Notes: generated from the letters alone by a model not told the origin. 64,000 nucleotides of DNA from Mesorhabditis belari (GCA_958450365.1 CAUEEP010000898.1:310001-374000), one strand, 5' to 3'. Positions 1-13,571 are shown, counted from the first letter of the stretch. Numbers and translations are program-made.

Positions 1-3000
1 AGAAGAGCCGAATTGTAGGGTCGTGTCCATCCATCAAACACCAAATCTTTAAATCGCAGGTAGATGTGCTGACAATCTCGAAGAGACTTTCCTAAATATC
101 TTTTTGATTCAACAAATGAGATTTTTACTATCTAAGCATTCTATATATTCCTGCAGAAGTTACCTTGCGCAAGTGCTGTGGCAACTAGAGCTCCTGTTGA
201 AGTCCCGGCAACCCAATCAAAATATGGATACACCGATTCGCCCATCACCTCTTCAAGAGCCATTAGTGTCTAAAATAAAACCGGAATCAATAATTTAGTT
301 ATATTTAGACTAACAAACCTGTATGATGACCAATCCTCTAATTCCTCCACCGTCCAGAGATAACAAGTTAACCATATTCCTCGGCCGTTCTCCTCGATCA
401 ATCAAATTTTGAAGATGAGTGCACAGCTTATCGTAGAATATCTGAAGGTTAGATAATATTGACTAACTTTATTTCTCAAACCTTCTGCATATGATCTTTT
501 ATTCGATGCTCTTCAAGGGGTGCCGCATAATTTAATGGGTTTGGTTGATCAGTCAACTGGCCAGGTCTTGGGGAGGCGAAATCATCGGTGTCTGGAAATT
601 TGTTGAACTTTAGTCGACTCATTTATTATTTGATTAGCACATACAAGATATTTGATTGTAGTTACTAACTTGATCTCAGCAATGGAGCCATCTTTTCGAT
701 CACGCATCCACTCACACAGCCGGTCTTTTTTGCCCCACACCTCTCTGCGCCGCATAGGATGAGTGCTTTCAGAACGTCAGCTCTACAAAAAATGGTTACA
801 GTGTATTTCCTTGTGATAATATTTTTTAAATCACTAGCAGAATTTTTAAAAAAACTAACTGTCTCAAACGAGCCGCCAAATGTCGAGGTGAATCGTCGTG
901 GTTGTTTCGGATGTTTGGATCAGCTCCAAGACAAAGTAGCAGTCTAAAACGATCAATAAATTGAATTTAACATTCTAAACATTCTAACATTTTTTCAAAA
1001 ACTCAATCAAATTCTAAAATCTACCGCGTTGCTTCGAGGTTTTTCTTGCTGACAGCAATATGAAGTGGAGTATTTCCAGTGGCATCTTGGGCGTTGATAT
1101 CACAACAATATGAAGCCAAAGTTATCATCAATCCAATGTCACCCTGGAAATTGACTTATTTTTGCATTATCCACGGCTATTTATGCATATCCAAATCTCT
1201 CTTATCTTACCCGATATGTGTACAAGTGGAGTGGCGTTTGGCCAGCATTGTTTTTCTTGTTGAGATCCAGCTCGGCACTTTTTAGCAGCAATAAGGACAT
1301 CAAAGGCGTTTTGTACATAGCTAAAGGAGTATTAGATATACTATTAAAATTTCCAAAGCTAGATTTACTTTTTAGGTATTGCATGTGAATTATTTACTAA
1401 CCAATGTGAAGTGCCGTGTTGCCCGACGAATCAACTTCATTCAAGAGACTTGGCGAAGACTCGAGAATTGTCCGGATGATCCTGAAACAACATTTGTAAC
1501 ATTTGAAAAGTTTACTTTGTTTATTCTAAAATTTTTGGAACTTACACACTATCCTTTCCTTTGTTCATCATTGCTTCAAATAGAGCATTTCTTCCAGCAG
1601 CGGCTATTGTGAAATCAGCCCCAAAACGGCGGAGTGAAGTGACACATCTGGAAATGAAAGGAATGATACAAATAACATCTTACTTATTATAAATTTTAAA
1701 GTTCACCTTCCTATCTTACTTATTCTAAGACACAAAGTTTGTCCGTCCACTTCATAACTCGAGTCCCAGGTAGGAATTTCGGTCTGATTTTTTGGGACAA
1801 TATGTAATCGACTGCGGCGGTTTGGCATGTCAAATTAGATTTTAAAAATTTCGACCCGTTTTGTTGGAGCAAAGTTGGAAAAATCTCATTTGGCGATCAA
1901 AGTTCGCTTAGGGGTACTTCAAAAAATTAATTTTAGGTTTATTTTCTCAGAATATATTGGGGGAAATATTTTGGCACTAAACACCTTTTCAAAGTTTTTG
2001 AGTTTTTGAGAAAACGGCGAAGGTAGAAAAGTTCAAAGGGTCGGAAGGGATTTCAGGTAAACGGGAAAATTTACTTCTTAAACTCAGTTTAGTTATTGAA
2101 ATGCAAATTCAGTAGTAAAATAATGTACTTTAGTAAATTTATTAACAACTAATATTAAACTCATGTAAACTATGCGTTGGCCCAAATCGACCAGCAGTTA
2201 ACCCACAGCGTTTAGACGGAGATTAACTGCTGGTTTGGTTATTAATCAGAAAAGTATATTTTTTGATAAATTACCTGGGATTCACATTCCTAATCGCTAA
2301 AGTGACAGGAGTGCATCCATCTTGGTTGATATTGTTGAGAAGCCCATGCACTGGATCGAATTCCCAGAGAAGCTAAAAATTGTAGTGAACAACTGTAAAT
2401 GCCAGCTATATTTTACCTCTAACATTGGAGCTCCTGTCAAGGCAGCAATGTGCAACACATTGTTCAAGTTCACATCACGAACAGTCGGATCGGCTCCAAG
2501 TTGCAACATCCGTTTCACTGAAAACGAGCAATCAAACAAGGTTTTGCAATGATAGGATCAAGTTTACTGTTTCGTTTTCTTACCTATTCCCAATCGATTC
2601 ATCGAAACCGCCATCAGCAAAGGATATTTTCCATCGTTTTGCAGAACTTGAAGCATTTGTCTGAAAATTGGCATAAGATATCAAAACTTTTAACAAACTT
2701 TTCGAATGGTACTCCATTTTTATTCAAAAAGTCGATGTTTTCCTCTGTGAAAATATCTTCTCGATTACAAGCAATAGCCACGTGAATCTAATGGATTGGT
2801 ATGTTGTGAACCATTCAATCTGACAAACCATTCTCCACAAGGGATTCTCTCGTAGTTTGTTGATCACTTCTCTCATTGTCGCTCGAGGATCTTTGTCATC
2901 TGAATTTTTCGATTTTCGCCATTTTGTTTAGCTCTTAAAATGGTTCTCATTCAATTCAAGCTAACCTATGATTGAGAATAACATTTGACACTCAAGACAC

Positions 3001-4319
3001 CGCCTGCACAAATCAAACGCGTCATCTTGTGAGCTTTCTCCTTTGCAACGAAATAAACTAAAAATGTTATCATTGGCAATTTTTTGAACTTAAAAATATG
3101 ACCTCACCTATAGGCAAATTTGTGCTTTTCTTTCTGAAAGACCACGTGAAAGATTGGTGTGCTTGGATCGTTCTTCAGACTTCCCTTCACAATTCGCAGC
3201 ATTGAATCCTCATCTTGGGGAAAGATGATCTAAATCGGAATTGAAAAATGGATAGGATTTTTTAAACTGTATTTTCACACGGGTTTGATTTTTCACTCAC
3301 CTTATGCGCCAGCAAGAGCTCTGATGGAAAGGCGACAACTTCATGTGGATCCGATGGAATCCAATAGTCTTCACCAAAAATTTGTTCCCTTGCAGATGTC
3401 CACAAATCGCCCAACTTTGAGGTGACTTGTGCCAATGAAAACAAACTGCAAACTTGGTATTTAAACTCAAATTTGTTTACTTACCTTGGTTTAGCTACTT
3501 GATCCTTTTGAGTTGGCGATGGGGGCGGGGTTTGCACGACTTCTTCACCTGTAAATGGATTGTAAATGCTTGCTGAATAGTTACATTTTTTAAAAGTTCA
3601 AATGCTGATCCTATCCAATTCAATACCTATAACCGAACCACTAGAAGCACTTGGCTTGTCGGTGTTGATGCCCAAAATAACTGCGCCACTTGTTGGTGAA
3701 CCGTCTGGAAATGTTTTTGGTTTAATTTAAAATCCTAAAGCATAATTTTACCATGAGAAGATCCAGGACTATAGGAGGCTGAGGTTCTGTTGTTGTTGAT
3801 CCTTGCAACTTTGCTTGGCGGGCTTTCATTTTCAGGTTTCTAAATTCATTGCATTCATTTTCTAGCAACATTAAATCGTTTGCCTACCTCCTTTTTGCCG
3901 TCAAGGTCCAATTTCGGCACATCCAAAACTCCATTTTCCTTTATCTTTTCCATACCGGCCGCCATTGCCAATGGTTGATCGACCTGAAGAGAACCATTCT
4001 AACTTTTCAGAAACTAATCTTAAATTTGTAAAGCTTTGCAAAATGCTTGTGTAAAAATTGAACAAAGAACAAAAACTCGCATCAGGGTTTTTATCGCCCG
4101 ACGTAATTCTCCCTAATCCGGCCATCTTCTCATTGATTGAGTCACGGGATCGATCCGCTGCAAAGAAATTTAATGAGATGACAAAGGAGGTTTAATTGAA
4201 AAATCTTTAAGTAAAGTAAAAAAAGAAAGTGCAAAATTTAAAATGAAACACTTTCTTTCATAATTTAAACGGTCAAAGGCCGAGCAAAGCTGCAACGCCA
4301 ATTCCCCAGCCTTATCCAT
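1..4319 (-). CDS. Calcium-independent phospholipase A2 (group VI-like), 3' end beyond window
   Basis: Multi-exon gene read right to left. The proposed first exon starts at 4319 ([13 protein letters not shown]); a stop lies in frame upstream, and its splice to the next exon ([16 protein letters not shown]) is phase-consistent. Middle exons carry ankyrin-like repeats, for example [20 protein letters not shown] near 2500 and [13 protein letters not shown] near 1220. Exons near 440-310 encode the oxyanion motif [16 protein letters not shown], and those near 290-155 the nucleophile elbow [17 protein letters not shown]. The exon at the left edge continues with [18 protein letters not shown], as in PLA2G6. 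This order (N-terminal region, ankyrins, patatin lipase) is that of iPLA2-beta, which releases fatty acids from membrane phospholipids. The C-terminal catalytic Asp region is outside the window. The family call is secure; exact exon ends in the N-terminal third are less so. Confidence 0.9.
2190..2234. repeat. Short hairpin in phospholipase intron
   Basis: ACCAGCAGTTAA (2190-2201) is repeated inverted at 2223-2234. It sits in a roughly 600-bp intron of the phospholipase gene whose remaining sequence looks non-coding. Confidence 0.6.
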
Positions 4320-4980
4320 TCCATATTCTCCTTCCTATTGTTCGAATATGCATGAATTTTCAAAATTTTGTAAAGGAAAGTAAATAAGATAGCTACAAAT
4401 CACATGTTAATAATTTGCATGCAATTTCACAACGTTCAAACAAATTCAAACTGTTAAATGTTCTATCAAAGCTTCGCCACTTTTCTAGAACCATAATCTT
4501 TTCCTTAAAAGTTTCGAGAAAATTGAAAGGGCGTAGACAATTAGGTTGACGTAGGCAAGAAAAGGGTTGCGAAAACAAGAGCTCTTTCAAGGGAAAGAGG
4601 GGAAAGACGTCTATCACGTAGACAAAAAAGGGTGACCCATCCTGAAAGAAAAGTCTTTTCTATACCACAGCCTAGTCATTGCTTTTGGCAAACAGCCAGA
4701 CGAAAGAATAAATTGCCTAAAGGGTTAGTTTGCCACATCAAATAGTGTTCTTTAGAGTGTATTCCTCGCGATTAGTACATTTTCTAAAAAGCGCCCCCGA
4801 GAAAAAGTACCGTAATCCCGTCGAGAAAGCATGAAAAAGTCAATACAATAATGATACTTTATTCAGATGATAAAGTGAAACCCAATAAATCATAGAGAAA
4901 CGCACAGCGAGTCATAAATGTAGAGACAAAAGAAAGATACGAAGATACGAGATAGAGTGAATATGCCAATAATCAGACTA
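4320..4980. other. Intergenic stretch with a dispersed repeat
   Basis: No gene is seen. Bases 4566-4757 are a diverged copy of 9219-9385; both contain GACGTCTAT(C/T)ACGTAGACAA and AATTGCCTAAAGGGTTA. Neither copy has a clear terminal inverted repeat, so the repeat class is unknown. Confidence 0.55.
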
Positions 4981-4981
4981 C

Positions 4982-6600
4982 CTACGAGAGAGCCGTTATA
5001 TCTAGAGCATCGATTCGCTTCTTGAAAATGGAAAGCAACCGAATTCCTCGTATGTCATTTGGGGGCAAGTTCCATAACCTAGCGGCTTTAACAGGAAATT
5101 ACGAAATTACGAGTGGGCTCATCCAGTAAGCGTACAGTTTGTAAATGAAAAATCAATGGAAACAGAAACAAAAGCTTTGGTAAAATCTAAAAAGACGGCT
5201 TCTAATTGGGAGCTGAACTTTTCTTTTTGATCTAAAGCTTTGAGAAAAGATTGAAAGGCTAAAATAAGTTGAGAAGTGGTGGATCTATTTTTAAGAAAGC
5301 CAAACTGTTGGTTAGAGAAAAGGTTATATTTGACAAACTGAAGAATGATTTTATGGTGATCTAAATTTTTAACACAGGGGAGGTTAGAGAAATGGGACGG
5401 TAACTAGCGAATCTGTTCTTGGGGATCTTTTGAGAAGAGGCGACACAAGAGGTTGTTTCCAGTAATAAAGAAATTTAGCAAGAGGATAGACTAGGACTTT
5501 GCACAGTTTCTTTAGAGCAGAGGTAGTAATTTTGTCTGGACTAGGTGATTTTTTGAGTCTCAACTTTTTGAAAGCTGGCTGTAAGGAGAAAATTAGCTTG
5601 TGGTGGGATCTGTTTAGGTCAAAAAGCCGGAAAGGGTTTGTTAGGTTTCTGGTTATTGTAAACGCTGTGAAAGAATTTAGCAAACTCAAGAACAATTCTT
5701 TTTGGGGTCTAAAAAGGTTTCACTAGAATTGGATGGATCAAGGAAGGGATTTGAAGCTTAGTTTTAGAATTAATATATGTGTAAAAAGACTTCCCGTTCT
5801 TGGATTTAATGGCATTTCTTTCAATATTTTCCTCAAATTTACGATAATATTTGGAAGCTTATTCAGTTCCTTACTAACTAGAGGGTCGTTTAAGGGTTTT
5901 GAATAATAGGAACGACGGAAAAAAAATGGCCAGTCTAGCTCTCAAGATATGTGGTGGGGTCATCGGTGGAGAATGACCACACGCTAAATCCATCGATTCT
6001 AGCAGACCAGCGCAAAAGATGTCATAAATATTTCAATAGAATTTAAGGAGGCACAAAAATCTGATCGACTTAGAGAAACTAGTATACACACCGCCGCTTT
6101 GTCATAATCAAAATCAAAATGCAAACAGACTTGATCCCTTTCCTTCGGAATAAAACAGGTTGAACCAATTTTGAAGCTGATTGAGAGGTGGTCAAAGCCC
6201 GGGAGAGGCGGCAAACTTTGCAGATCGATTACGTTGTCCGGAGAGTCACAAATCACCATATCTAAAATAGAAGAAGAGCGGCAGAAAGTAGAAAATGGAT
6301 TAAAATGAAAAAAGAGCTCGTAACAAGGAAAATTTCAAGTGAAATCGTGGGGTTTTGATACTTATCGAATGCAAAAGAATCATTGAAAAAGCTTACACGG
6401 AAATTAAAATCACCTAGTAGAATGTTTAACTCAACAGAATTTTCCAATGGCCAAAAAGAGAAGATGTGTCTGCTAAATTTACATCAGGAGGGCGACAAAT
6501 AATGAAAGAGGGGTCTTTTTGGCAAGAAAACATCCACTATAATTTCACAGTTAAACTTAGATACAGAGCAAATCAGGGAATGTTTAAATGATTTTAGAAC
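4982..6600 (-). mobile_element. Degenerate CR1/Jockey-like non-LTR retrotransposon
   Basis: Read on the minus strand, pieces of a LINE ORF appear in the right order but in several frames. Endonuclease parts come first: FIICRPPDV near 6480, LLGDFNFR near 6410 and LPPLPGFDHLSISF near 6200. Reverse transcriptase parts follow: LRLKKSPSPDKITTSALKKL near 5570, QFGFLKNRSTTSQLI near 5290 and VFLDFTKAF near 5190. The C-terminal tail is AARLWNLPPNDIRG...FKKRIDALDITALS and then a stop at about 4982-4984. The YADD block and most of the RT palm are missing, so this is an internally deleted, dead copy. Confidence 0.85.
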
Positions 6601-6993
6601 CAAGAAAATAGCGCAATATATGCAAATCTTTAACAGAAAAACATTATTTTTCATTTGCGCCGTTTCATTAAAAAAAATATTGATTTTTCTTATCCGTTAG
6701 CCACTTCTTCTCAAATTTTATCATTTTAGAATATACCGATAGAAACCATCCTCTTTATTAAGCGAAAATCAAAAAAGATATAGGAAAAACGAATGCGGTA
6801 TTATTTTTTATTAAAGCACAAGAGAACAAAATTAACGAGAAATAGGGAAAAACAAGACAAAATTTTTAAAAAAATATAAAAATAAGGGGAGTGGGACAAA
6901 TGCGACCTTTTTTTGCGCACTCGGACATTTGCGCACCTTTTTTCCGCACCTTGCCCATTAGCGCACCTTTTTTCGCGTTTTAAAAAAGCTCTA

Positions 6994-7266
6994 AAAAGCT
7001 AATATTAACCAATTTCTATTCCAAAAGTTGTTTTTCTAGGTAATTTTAGGGTGTAGAATCGAAATTTTGGCATATCAGAGCTTGTGGAAGCGAACGGACG
7101 GAGTTATACAAAGAGAAAAATCAACAATTTTCTGTAATTTGACCTTGCCGTTTTGTCTTTCAAATTGGTTCCACACACGCTCTGTTATGTCAAAATTTGA
7201 ATTCGACACCCTCAAATTACCTAGAAAAACAACATTTGGAATAGAAATTGGTTAATATTAGCTTTT
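6994..7266. repeat. Fold-back MITE
   Basis: Arms of about 70 bp mirror each other: AAAAAGCTAATATTAACC at the left and its complement at the right, continuing through TCTATTCC, TTTTTCTAGGTAATTT and a diverged inner part. A stretch rich in TTTGCGCACC (about 6900-6980) borders it and resembles the GCGCAA-rich ends of the element at 37895. The remainder up to 7556 shows no gene. Confidence 0.75.
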
Positions 7267-7556
7267 TTTTTTTAGCTTTTAATAGTAATTTAATATTATT
7301 TAATTTTATTTACTAGTAAAAATAGTAGCGCAGTTTTATTACAGAAATTACGGTAATTAATTGATCGCCAGGAACACACTCTAGTGTTCTTCAGACAATT
7401 TCTTTGCTATACTTGTCTAATGTTTTTAGGGCATGCAAATCAGACATCGTTATTTTATTGAGGTAGATCATACGTTGCTGCCTTTTTCCTAAAAGCTCAA
7501 TTCCAATTGAATAAATTAATCAATCACATCACTCACAATCTAAAAACAATAAATTA

Positions 7557-8834
7557 TCAACTAAAATTATGATTTTTAAGAACTCTAAAGTCTTCGTGAT
7601 AAATAGCTTCAAGATATTTCATTGTTTCTGAATTTTGCCTCACATCCTTCTCCAAGTCTCTTTTATGTGCTTCATCGCTTTGTCCCGCATGATTTGTCGT
7701 CGAGAGGAGCAAGTGGAGCAGAGCCTGAACGCTGTATAAACTTTACAGTAGTATAATCTTTGCATGCATAATTTTGAAAATCTTGAAAAAGCATCTATGT
7801 TTTCATGGTTTTCGAAATGTTTCCAATAAAGTACACCTTCTTTGAAATCTTCTCTGGTACATGAGCCTTTCGAAAAACGGCTTCCATTTCTTCCATCATT
7901 TTCGTTCTATTTCGTGAGTGGTGCACAAGCATGTATTTTTCTAGATCACAATACCTGAAATCTTTAAGAAATTGAAAACAAAAGACACGTAAGCAAACCC
8001 AGTTTGTGGTCGAGAGTGAACGAGTATGAATGAGTAAGTCCCTTCAGGATGTTTCCTTTCTCGCGGGTCATCTTTCCGAAGCTGGTAAAGCCAGCGAGCA
8101 AATTGGTGAATGTTTGTCACTTCGCTCGGGCAATAGGACCAACTAGATTCCAGAAAATGTTCAAGATATTTGTCTCATTTACAATTTACAAACAAATCCG
8201 TAAAGTGAAACGAAACGCTCAATCGGTTCGCGCACGAGGGTGAACCGAACGAACGAAAGTGGTCGAGCCCATGCCGCTGTGGTCATCGAACGATAATTTC
8301 CGTGTTCATGACAATCACTGAAACGGTTGTAGTACACAAACACAAACAAATCCACTTTTCATAAACGACTTTTTGTGTGAAATTTTGCGTGTACGAAATC
8401 CCTCGATAGTCTCGTGAAATATCACACAGTATTTGATATGTGATCGTTACGCCAGCTTTCGGGATCATGCAGAACTCGACTCCAAAACCTTGGTTTAACT
8501 AAAAGTAGTCTTTAGATGTTAGATATTATGTTATTGTGTTGTTATTAAAAGTAATTGTGAAAGTATTTACAAAATAGCCACAGAATTGCAAGAGGTAAAA
8601 GTTTTTAAAGGTAGAAAACCTTGATTGTTCCCCATCGGTGATCAGGCAATGGTGAAACTAAGAGTGAAAGTTTTTTCTATGAATAACAAGAAAAATATTA
8701 TTTTGTTGTTAAAACCTTGTACTTAAAGAAAACAAAGTGTTACCTGGATCACAAAAGTCATCCGGGCCACCGGCGCAATCACTTTTGGAGCATTTTGCTA
8801 ACAGAAAAATTAAAGCAAGGCTAACAAATAGCAT
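7557..8834 (-). CDS. Secreted or Golgi carbohydrate sulfotransferase (Sulfotransfer_2 family)
   Basis: The start at 8834 gives a hydrophobic N terminus (MLFVSLALIFLLAKC), a signal peptide or anchor. Six to seven small exons join in phase. Recognisable motifs: FCMIPKAGVTITYQI (5'-phosphosulfate loop region), FTLVREPIERFVSLY (3'-phosphate-binding motif, typical FVREPIxRFxSgY), HSRPQTGYCDLEKYM (like the family's HFAPQTWxC), HHSRNRTKM, and a C-terminal block ending YLEAIYHEDFRVLKNHNF. The stop is at 7557-7559. Such enzymes transfer sulfate from PAPS to glycans in the Golgi, and nematodes carry many paralogs. One proposed intron is only about 38 bp, and the third- and fourth-exon borders were chosen by phase. 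Substrate unknown. Confidence 0.85.
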
Positions 8835-9543
8835 TTGAAAATTGATTTCTTTTCTATAGAGCTAGGTAAGACACATTCTCGTCGACCCTCAAAAAGGCTC
8901 ATGTCATCACGCAAAAAAGGTGTATTGCTCACTATTGTCTGAAAGAGCTGCTTTTGAGTGTAATGTATGACAAAGAATGGAATAGTTTCTCTTTATTAAC
9001 TGTTTCTCGGTGAAGGGAAAGAGACGATTTTCATCAGTATTTTGAGATGTTGCTTTGGGGAATTCGATGCTTCTTGAATAGGCCGTTGCTGCTGACAATA
9101 AGGGTCCAATCAACCAAAAAGTCTTCATTACTCTGAAAAGTTGACAATAACTTTAAGCTACGATGAAGTTGAACTAGTTTGAGATCAATCCAACTTACTT
9201 AAATGGTTGTTTCACAGAGTCTATCGCTCTTTCAAAGGAAAAGACGTCTATTACGTAGACAAAAAAGGATGACCCATCGTGAAAGAGCTGTCTTTTCTAT
9301 CCTACACTCCAATCCATTTCTTGGCAACTGCCCAACTAACGGAATAAATTGCCTAAAGGGTTACTTTGCCACATCAAATAATGTTCGACAGGAAATTTCT
9401 TTTCTATAATTCTCGTTTTACACAAGTATTCATTTTCTTGTGCAAATAGCTTTCGCATATTCTTTTTTCTCAATCTTAGCTTTTGGTGATTGTTTTACAT
9501 TTTATATTTACATACATATAAATCCTTTTATATTTACAGACCA
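8835..9543. other. Intergenic region with dispersed repeat copy
   Basis: It holds the second copy (9219-9385) of the repeat also found at 4566-4757. A minus-strand 73-codon frame at 8907-9128 begins MKTFWLIGPLLSAATA, which could be a signal peptide, but it has no further support. A good trans-splice-like acceptor (TATTTACAG, ending 9540) lies directly before the COG7 start. Confidence 0.4.
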
Positions 9544-12500
9544 ATGCGAGAGAGACGTATTTCTCATCATGAATCAAAGGCGGTAACATCGACGAAAATG
9601 AGCAATTTGACTGAATGGTTGAGATCACTTGAGGGAATGTCTATTGAGGTGAGTGATCTGGGAAACAATACGAGTTCAACTTCATGACATATCGTTTAGG
9701 AGATGAAGAGAAATGTGGCCACTCGTCTGGCCGAGTCTGAACGCAACACAGCCACTCTTCGCGATGAATTGACTAATGTTTCAAAGGAGTGCGAAGATCA
9801 AGAACAAACGTTGGTTGAACAGTAATTGAAAGAATTATAATAATTGTTGTTGTCAGTAGATTTGAATAGATTCATTTCTAAACATATTTCAGGTTGGAGA
9901 ATCTTTCGGATATGGACACAGCTGTGCAACGAGTGTTGACATCCCTTGATGAGCATATTAAAGTAAGTTTGTTTCTTTGTATTTTAACAATTTTTTGATT
10001 TCAGACTTTGAAACTAAATGAAAATTCGCTTGCCGTCAATCAATCGATTTTGCAATATGAAGCTGCAAAAACAAGAGCAACAGCACTTAGAAAGTGCATT
10101 TCGGTAAGATTTAGCTAAACTTGTAGTTCGATTGACTTGTAAACTAGCAATTGTAAAGCACTGACATCGATTTTAACAAGGTAAATCTTATTTTACAAAT
10201 TATTTGTGTTCAGGGTCGCAAACAATATGAGAAAGCCTGGGAAATGATGAAAGAAGTGCCAAAAGAAGATCATGCGACAGTGTTGACAACACTGCAAGAG
10301 CTGCAAAGTAGCATTGATGTCATCAAGAATGTACGTGAAAGAAGAATTTACTTAAGACTCAAATTTTAGTGTGTACCTAAAGCTTCTGTGAATAAAAAAG
10401 AACTTGACAATCAAAAGGACACGTTTCTTGCTTGGCAATCAACCGCTTTCTTTTTGGCTCTACAACAAGGAGACACAGGAAAAGTCGCGGAAATATACAA
10501 TACTTATGCGAGTCTTGATCGGAAGAAAGGTTTGGAGTTTGATTATAGCTAAAACAATTAAATTTAAAGCAGACTGTAAGACTTAGGGAGAATTCTCCCA
10601 GTATTGGCTTACCGTCAAACATTTTGTTCTAGAGTTCATCGCAATTTTCTCGAAAGGAATCTTCAATCGTTTCTCTCATGCTCAAGTTGATCGCTCATCA
10701 GTACATCAATTTTTTGAGGGAATTAGTCGAGAAATTGAGACTCAACTCAACATGTTCTTTAGGTAATTGAAGAATTCACTGACAAAACACTTCAATCTTT
10801 AGTGATTCATCTGTTCTGGCTCAGAAAGAGTTCCTTGATGCAAATGAATGCTTGCAATTGGTCACTTCGGCCATACGATTGGCACTTACTGAATACGATT
10901 TGACAGCGGCTTCTCAAGAACTTTTGAAATCTGCACCAGATTCGATCAAGTTTTTGGATGACTTGAACAAAGTACAAATAATTTCAACAGAGTGTTTATT
11001 GAAAAATTCAGTCCCTCAGCACCATGTATGACAGCATTCCGCAAAACTACACAGAATATGTTCGAGACACAGCGAGTGATCTTTATGACTTCCTGAGGTT
11101 TGAAACTTTTAGACTGTAAATCGGATTTTCTTTTAGGCAACAATTCCTCAGCCGGCTTGAAGTTCCTTTGAGTGAGACGATCATTGAACAATTGCAAACA
11201 AGAGTGAGTGGAATGGATCTTGTAAGTTTTATGGATTTAATCAAAAATTCCGATCTGTACTTTAATCTATGGCCTTTTTGTGCTTTTATATATAGTAAAT
11301 TTTGGGTCACTGGTTCTCATCGCACGAAAATCTCATCCTTCATTTCGACGGTCAACGAAGTGGTAACAATTTCCTCGTTTTACCTTCAAATATCCCAATT
11401 CAGGTACTCATCTTACATGATATCCTCGTTTCACTATCAAATGTTTATCCGGCTGATGGATTGAATAATATTATACAGAAACCAATTGATGTAAGCTAAC
11501 GGACATTCTATACTTAAGAACGTTTTCAGAAAGTTTTCGATGAGTTCCTCGACAAGATCAAAAATTGGACTTATTCAAAAGATTCACAAGGAAAAACGCG
11601 CTCTATTGATGAAATTATTAAGGTTTGTAGGCTAGAATTTGATTTCAACAGTATTTTGGCAGGTTTGTGAAGCATCTGGGCATTTCATTGCGGGAATCAC
11701 ACGATTGAAGACGATCGCCAGTGGAATACACGGTACCTAGATTGGAAGGGGATTTGTGTTTGCTAATTTTGAATTTTAATAAGAATCAGATTTATTATAA
11801 AATAATCTTTCAGAGTCACTTTCCGTCCCGACTAGAGGCGCTAACAAATGGAATGCCCGTGTTTGTGATACGACTCTCCAACTTGTATCGGCTCAAATGT
11901 GCAGTGAAGTGCAACGAGGAGTCAATGAATTGGTTCGTTGACCAAAAGTTTACTGTCTACTCCTTTTTAAAAAAAATCTTTACGGAAAGTCGCAACCACC
12001 ACCGGAAATGCGCCCGATTTGCCATCATTCTCATTGACACCTTCAGAATATATGACGGGAGTCGCTCAAGAGGTTTGATAAATATAATAAACACGTTATT
12101 GTTGTTGTTGCTTTTTAGGTTTTGCAACATTTTCACAAATTCGAGATGTTCTTGGCTGATGAAAACACAGCACACGCGTTTACGGTATGGTCAAAAGGAG
12201 GAGAAGGGGAAGGTTTGTGAAGAATTAATGATTGGTTGATTTAATCTTTGTACTTACAGGGTGTTCAAAAAAAAATTCCCATTTCAACTCAAATTTCTCA
12301 AAAAGTTTAAGTTTTATCGAATTGAATCTGTTTGGCTCATGCTGAAAATTTAGAATCGAATTTCGGTCCGCTATTTGGCGCATGCTTAGGTCGAGGGTTC
12401 AATTCCTCTAGGGGCTTCTTTTCTCCTTTTTTTCACTTTTGCCTTTTCGATGAGAAAGCCAGGAATGGGACATGGACAGAATGATTCCTATATTTGATAG

Positions 12501-13225
12501 ACTCAATAAAATGAATAGCTCCAATCGATTCCCTGACCCCAAAAACCTCCGGGTACAAATTTACAGCCAAATATCTTCTTTTTGTACCATCTACAAAGCA
12601 AAAGAAAAATTCTTGTACAAATGAGATGTTCTTGGTGCTGTTGCGTAATCGCTCACCATTTAGCAAACCGCTCTGGTTTAGGGTGCTTCCCTTTTGATTA
12701 CCATAAAGGAGAAGGAGCAGTGAGTGACTGAGCCCCTTTGCTCTCTGGGCATCACTATACCCAAACCTCTGGGATCAATTTTTGTCTTAAATTTGACTAT
12801 GTTTTGCGCGCAAATTCTGGATTCTGTGAAAGTATTGTGTTATTTAAAAAGTAGCTAAATTGAGAAATCCAAATCGAAAACCAGGTTTGGTACATATGAA
12901 TCCTTCATAGTAAAGTATTTTTAGAAGATCTCTTGATGAGGATCATGCGTGATATGTGCAATATCTCGATTCGAAGCTTTGTTCAAGCTATCGGTGAAAC
13001 GTCAACACTCACCCCGACCACTATCAAGCAGCTACGAGTGGATGCAGGTAATCAAAATCTGAAACTGACAAGCAGTTACGAGTTTTGAAAAGTCATATTT
13101 TACATAAAAACTTGCGATTAATTTTAAACGAACAAAGTATTTTAGAATATTTCCGTGAAGTTCTACTCGATTTGCGTCTCCCCTCTCCATTACTAGATGA
13201 ATACATCGCAAAACTTACAACATAA
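9544..13225 (+). CDS. cogc-7: Conserved oligomeric Golgi complex subunit 7
   Basis: About 14 exons on the plus strand. The first ATG (9544) follows a TTTACAG acceptor by 3 nt, as expected after trans-splicing; an internal ATG at 9598 (MSNLTEWLRSLEG) matches the N terminus of known COG7 better. The N-terminal third is coiled-coil (LAESERNTATLRDELTNVSK, LKLNENSLAVNQSILQYEAA). A downstream block, LPSFSLTPSEYMTGVAQEV, matches human COG7 (PAFSLTPLEYI). The C terminus has LTPTTIKQLRVDAEYFREVL, DLRLPSPLLDEYIAKL, then the stop. COG7 belongs to lobe B of the COG tether for retrograde vesicles in the Golgi. The intron at about 12215-12925 is enlarged by repeat sequence. Confidence 0.85.
12250..12890. 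mobile_element. Repeat insertion in COG7 intron with Tc1-like terminus
   Basis: At 12256 the motif TACAGGGTGTTCAAAAAAAA matches the ends seen at 16850 (TACAGGGTGTTCAAAAGCC) and, more loosely, 18430, as expected for Tc1/mariner termini next to TA. A B-box-like GGGTTCAATTCC lies at about 12395. No transposase frame and no clear second end were found. Confidence 0.5.
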
Positions 13226-13571
13226 TACAAAACGATTTCATTTTAAGTCATTTGTCTTGTTTTCTGACGATCCAATACTTGTTTTCTATGTGAATCGTTA
13301 TTTAGTCTTGTTCGATTTTCATTCTGTGATGCCAACTGGGTGATATGGTTAAATTTTTAACATTTTGGCTTTTAAACCAAACTTTAGAACCTCAAACAGT
13401 GTTGCACAATATTGTTTTGTGCAAGTTCGAATCAAAGTAGAGCCAATGCTGATTTTTGCGCAAAAATGATGAGAATAGAGACAAAGATAAGACTAAGGCG
13501 ATTCCCGTGGAATTGACTTGCCTACAGCTGCTGCGATAAATCACGAATATACTTTGAATTAGCCAAATTCT
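13226..13571. other. Short intergenic interval between COG7 and carboxypeptidase
   Basis: The two genes are in the same orientation and 346 bp apart. Nothing recognisable lies between them; presumably it holds the 3' end of one gene and the promoter of the next. Confidence 0.5.

Noticed and set aside
8907..9128. 73-codon minus frame with signal-like start
   Set aside because: Single unspliced frame beside a dispersed repeat; no Cys pattern, family motif or splice support, so left as a note.
11721..12239. 172-codon plus-strand frame in COG7
   Set aside because: Runs through introns and is out of phase; the true frame there gives LPSFSLTPSEYMTGVAQEV, matching COG7.
12380..12420. Possible tRNA from GGGTTCAATTCC
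   Set aside because: No convincing A box, anticodon stem or acceptor stem around it.
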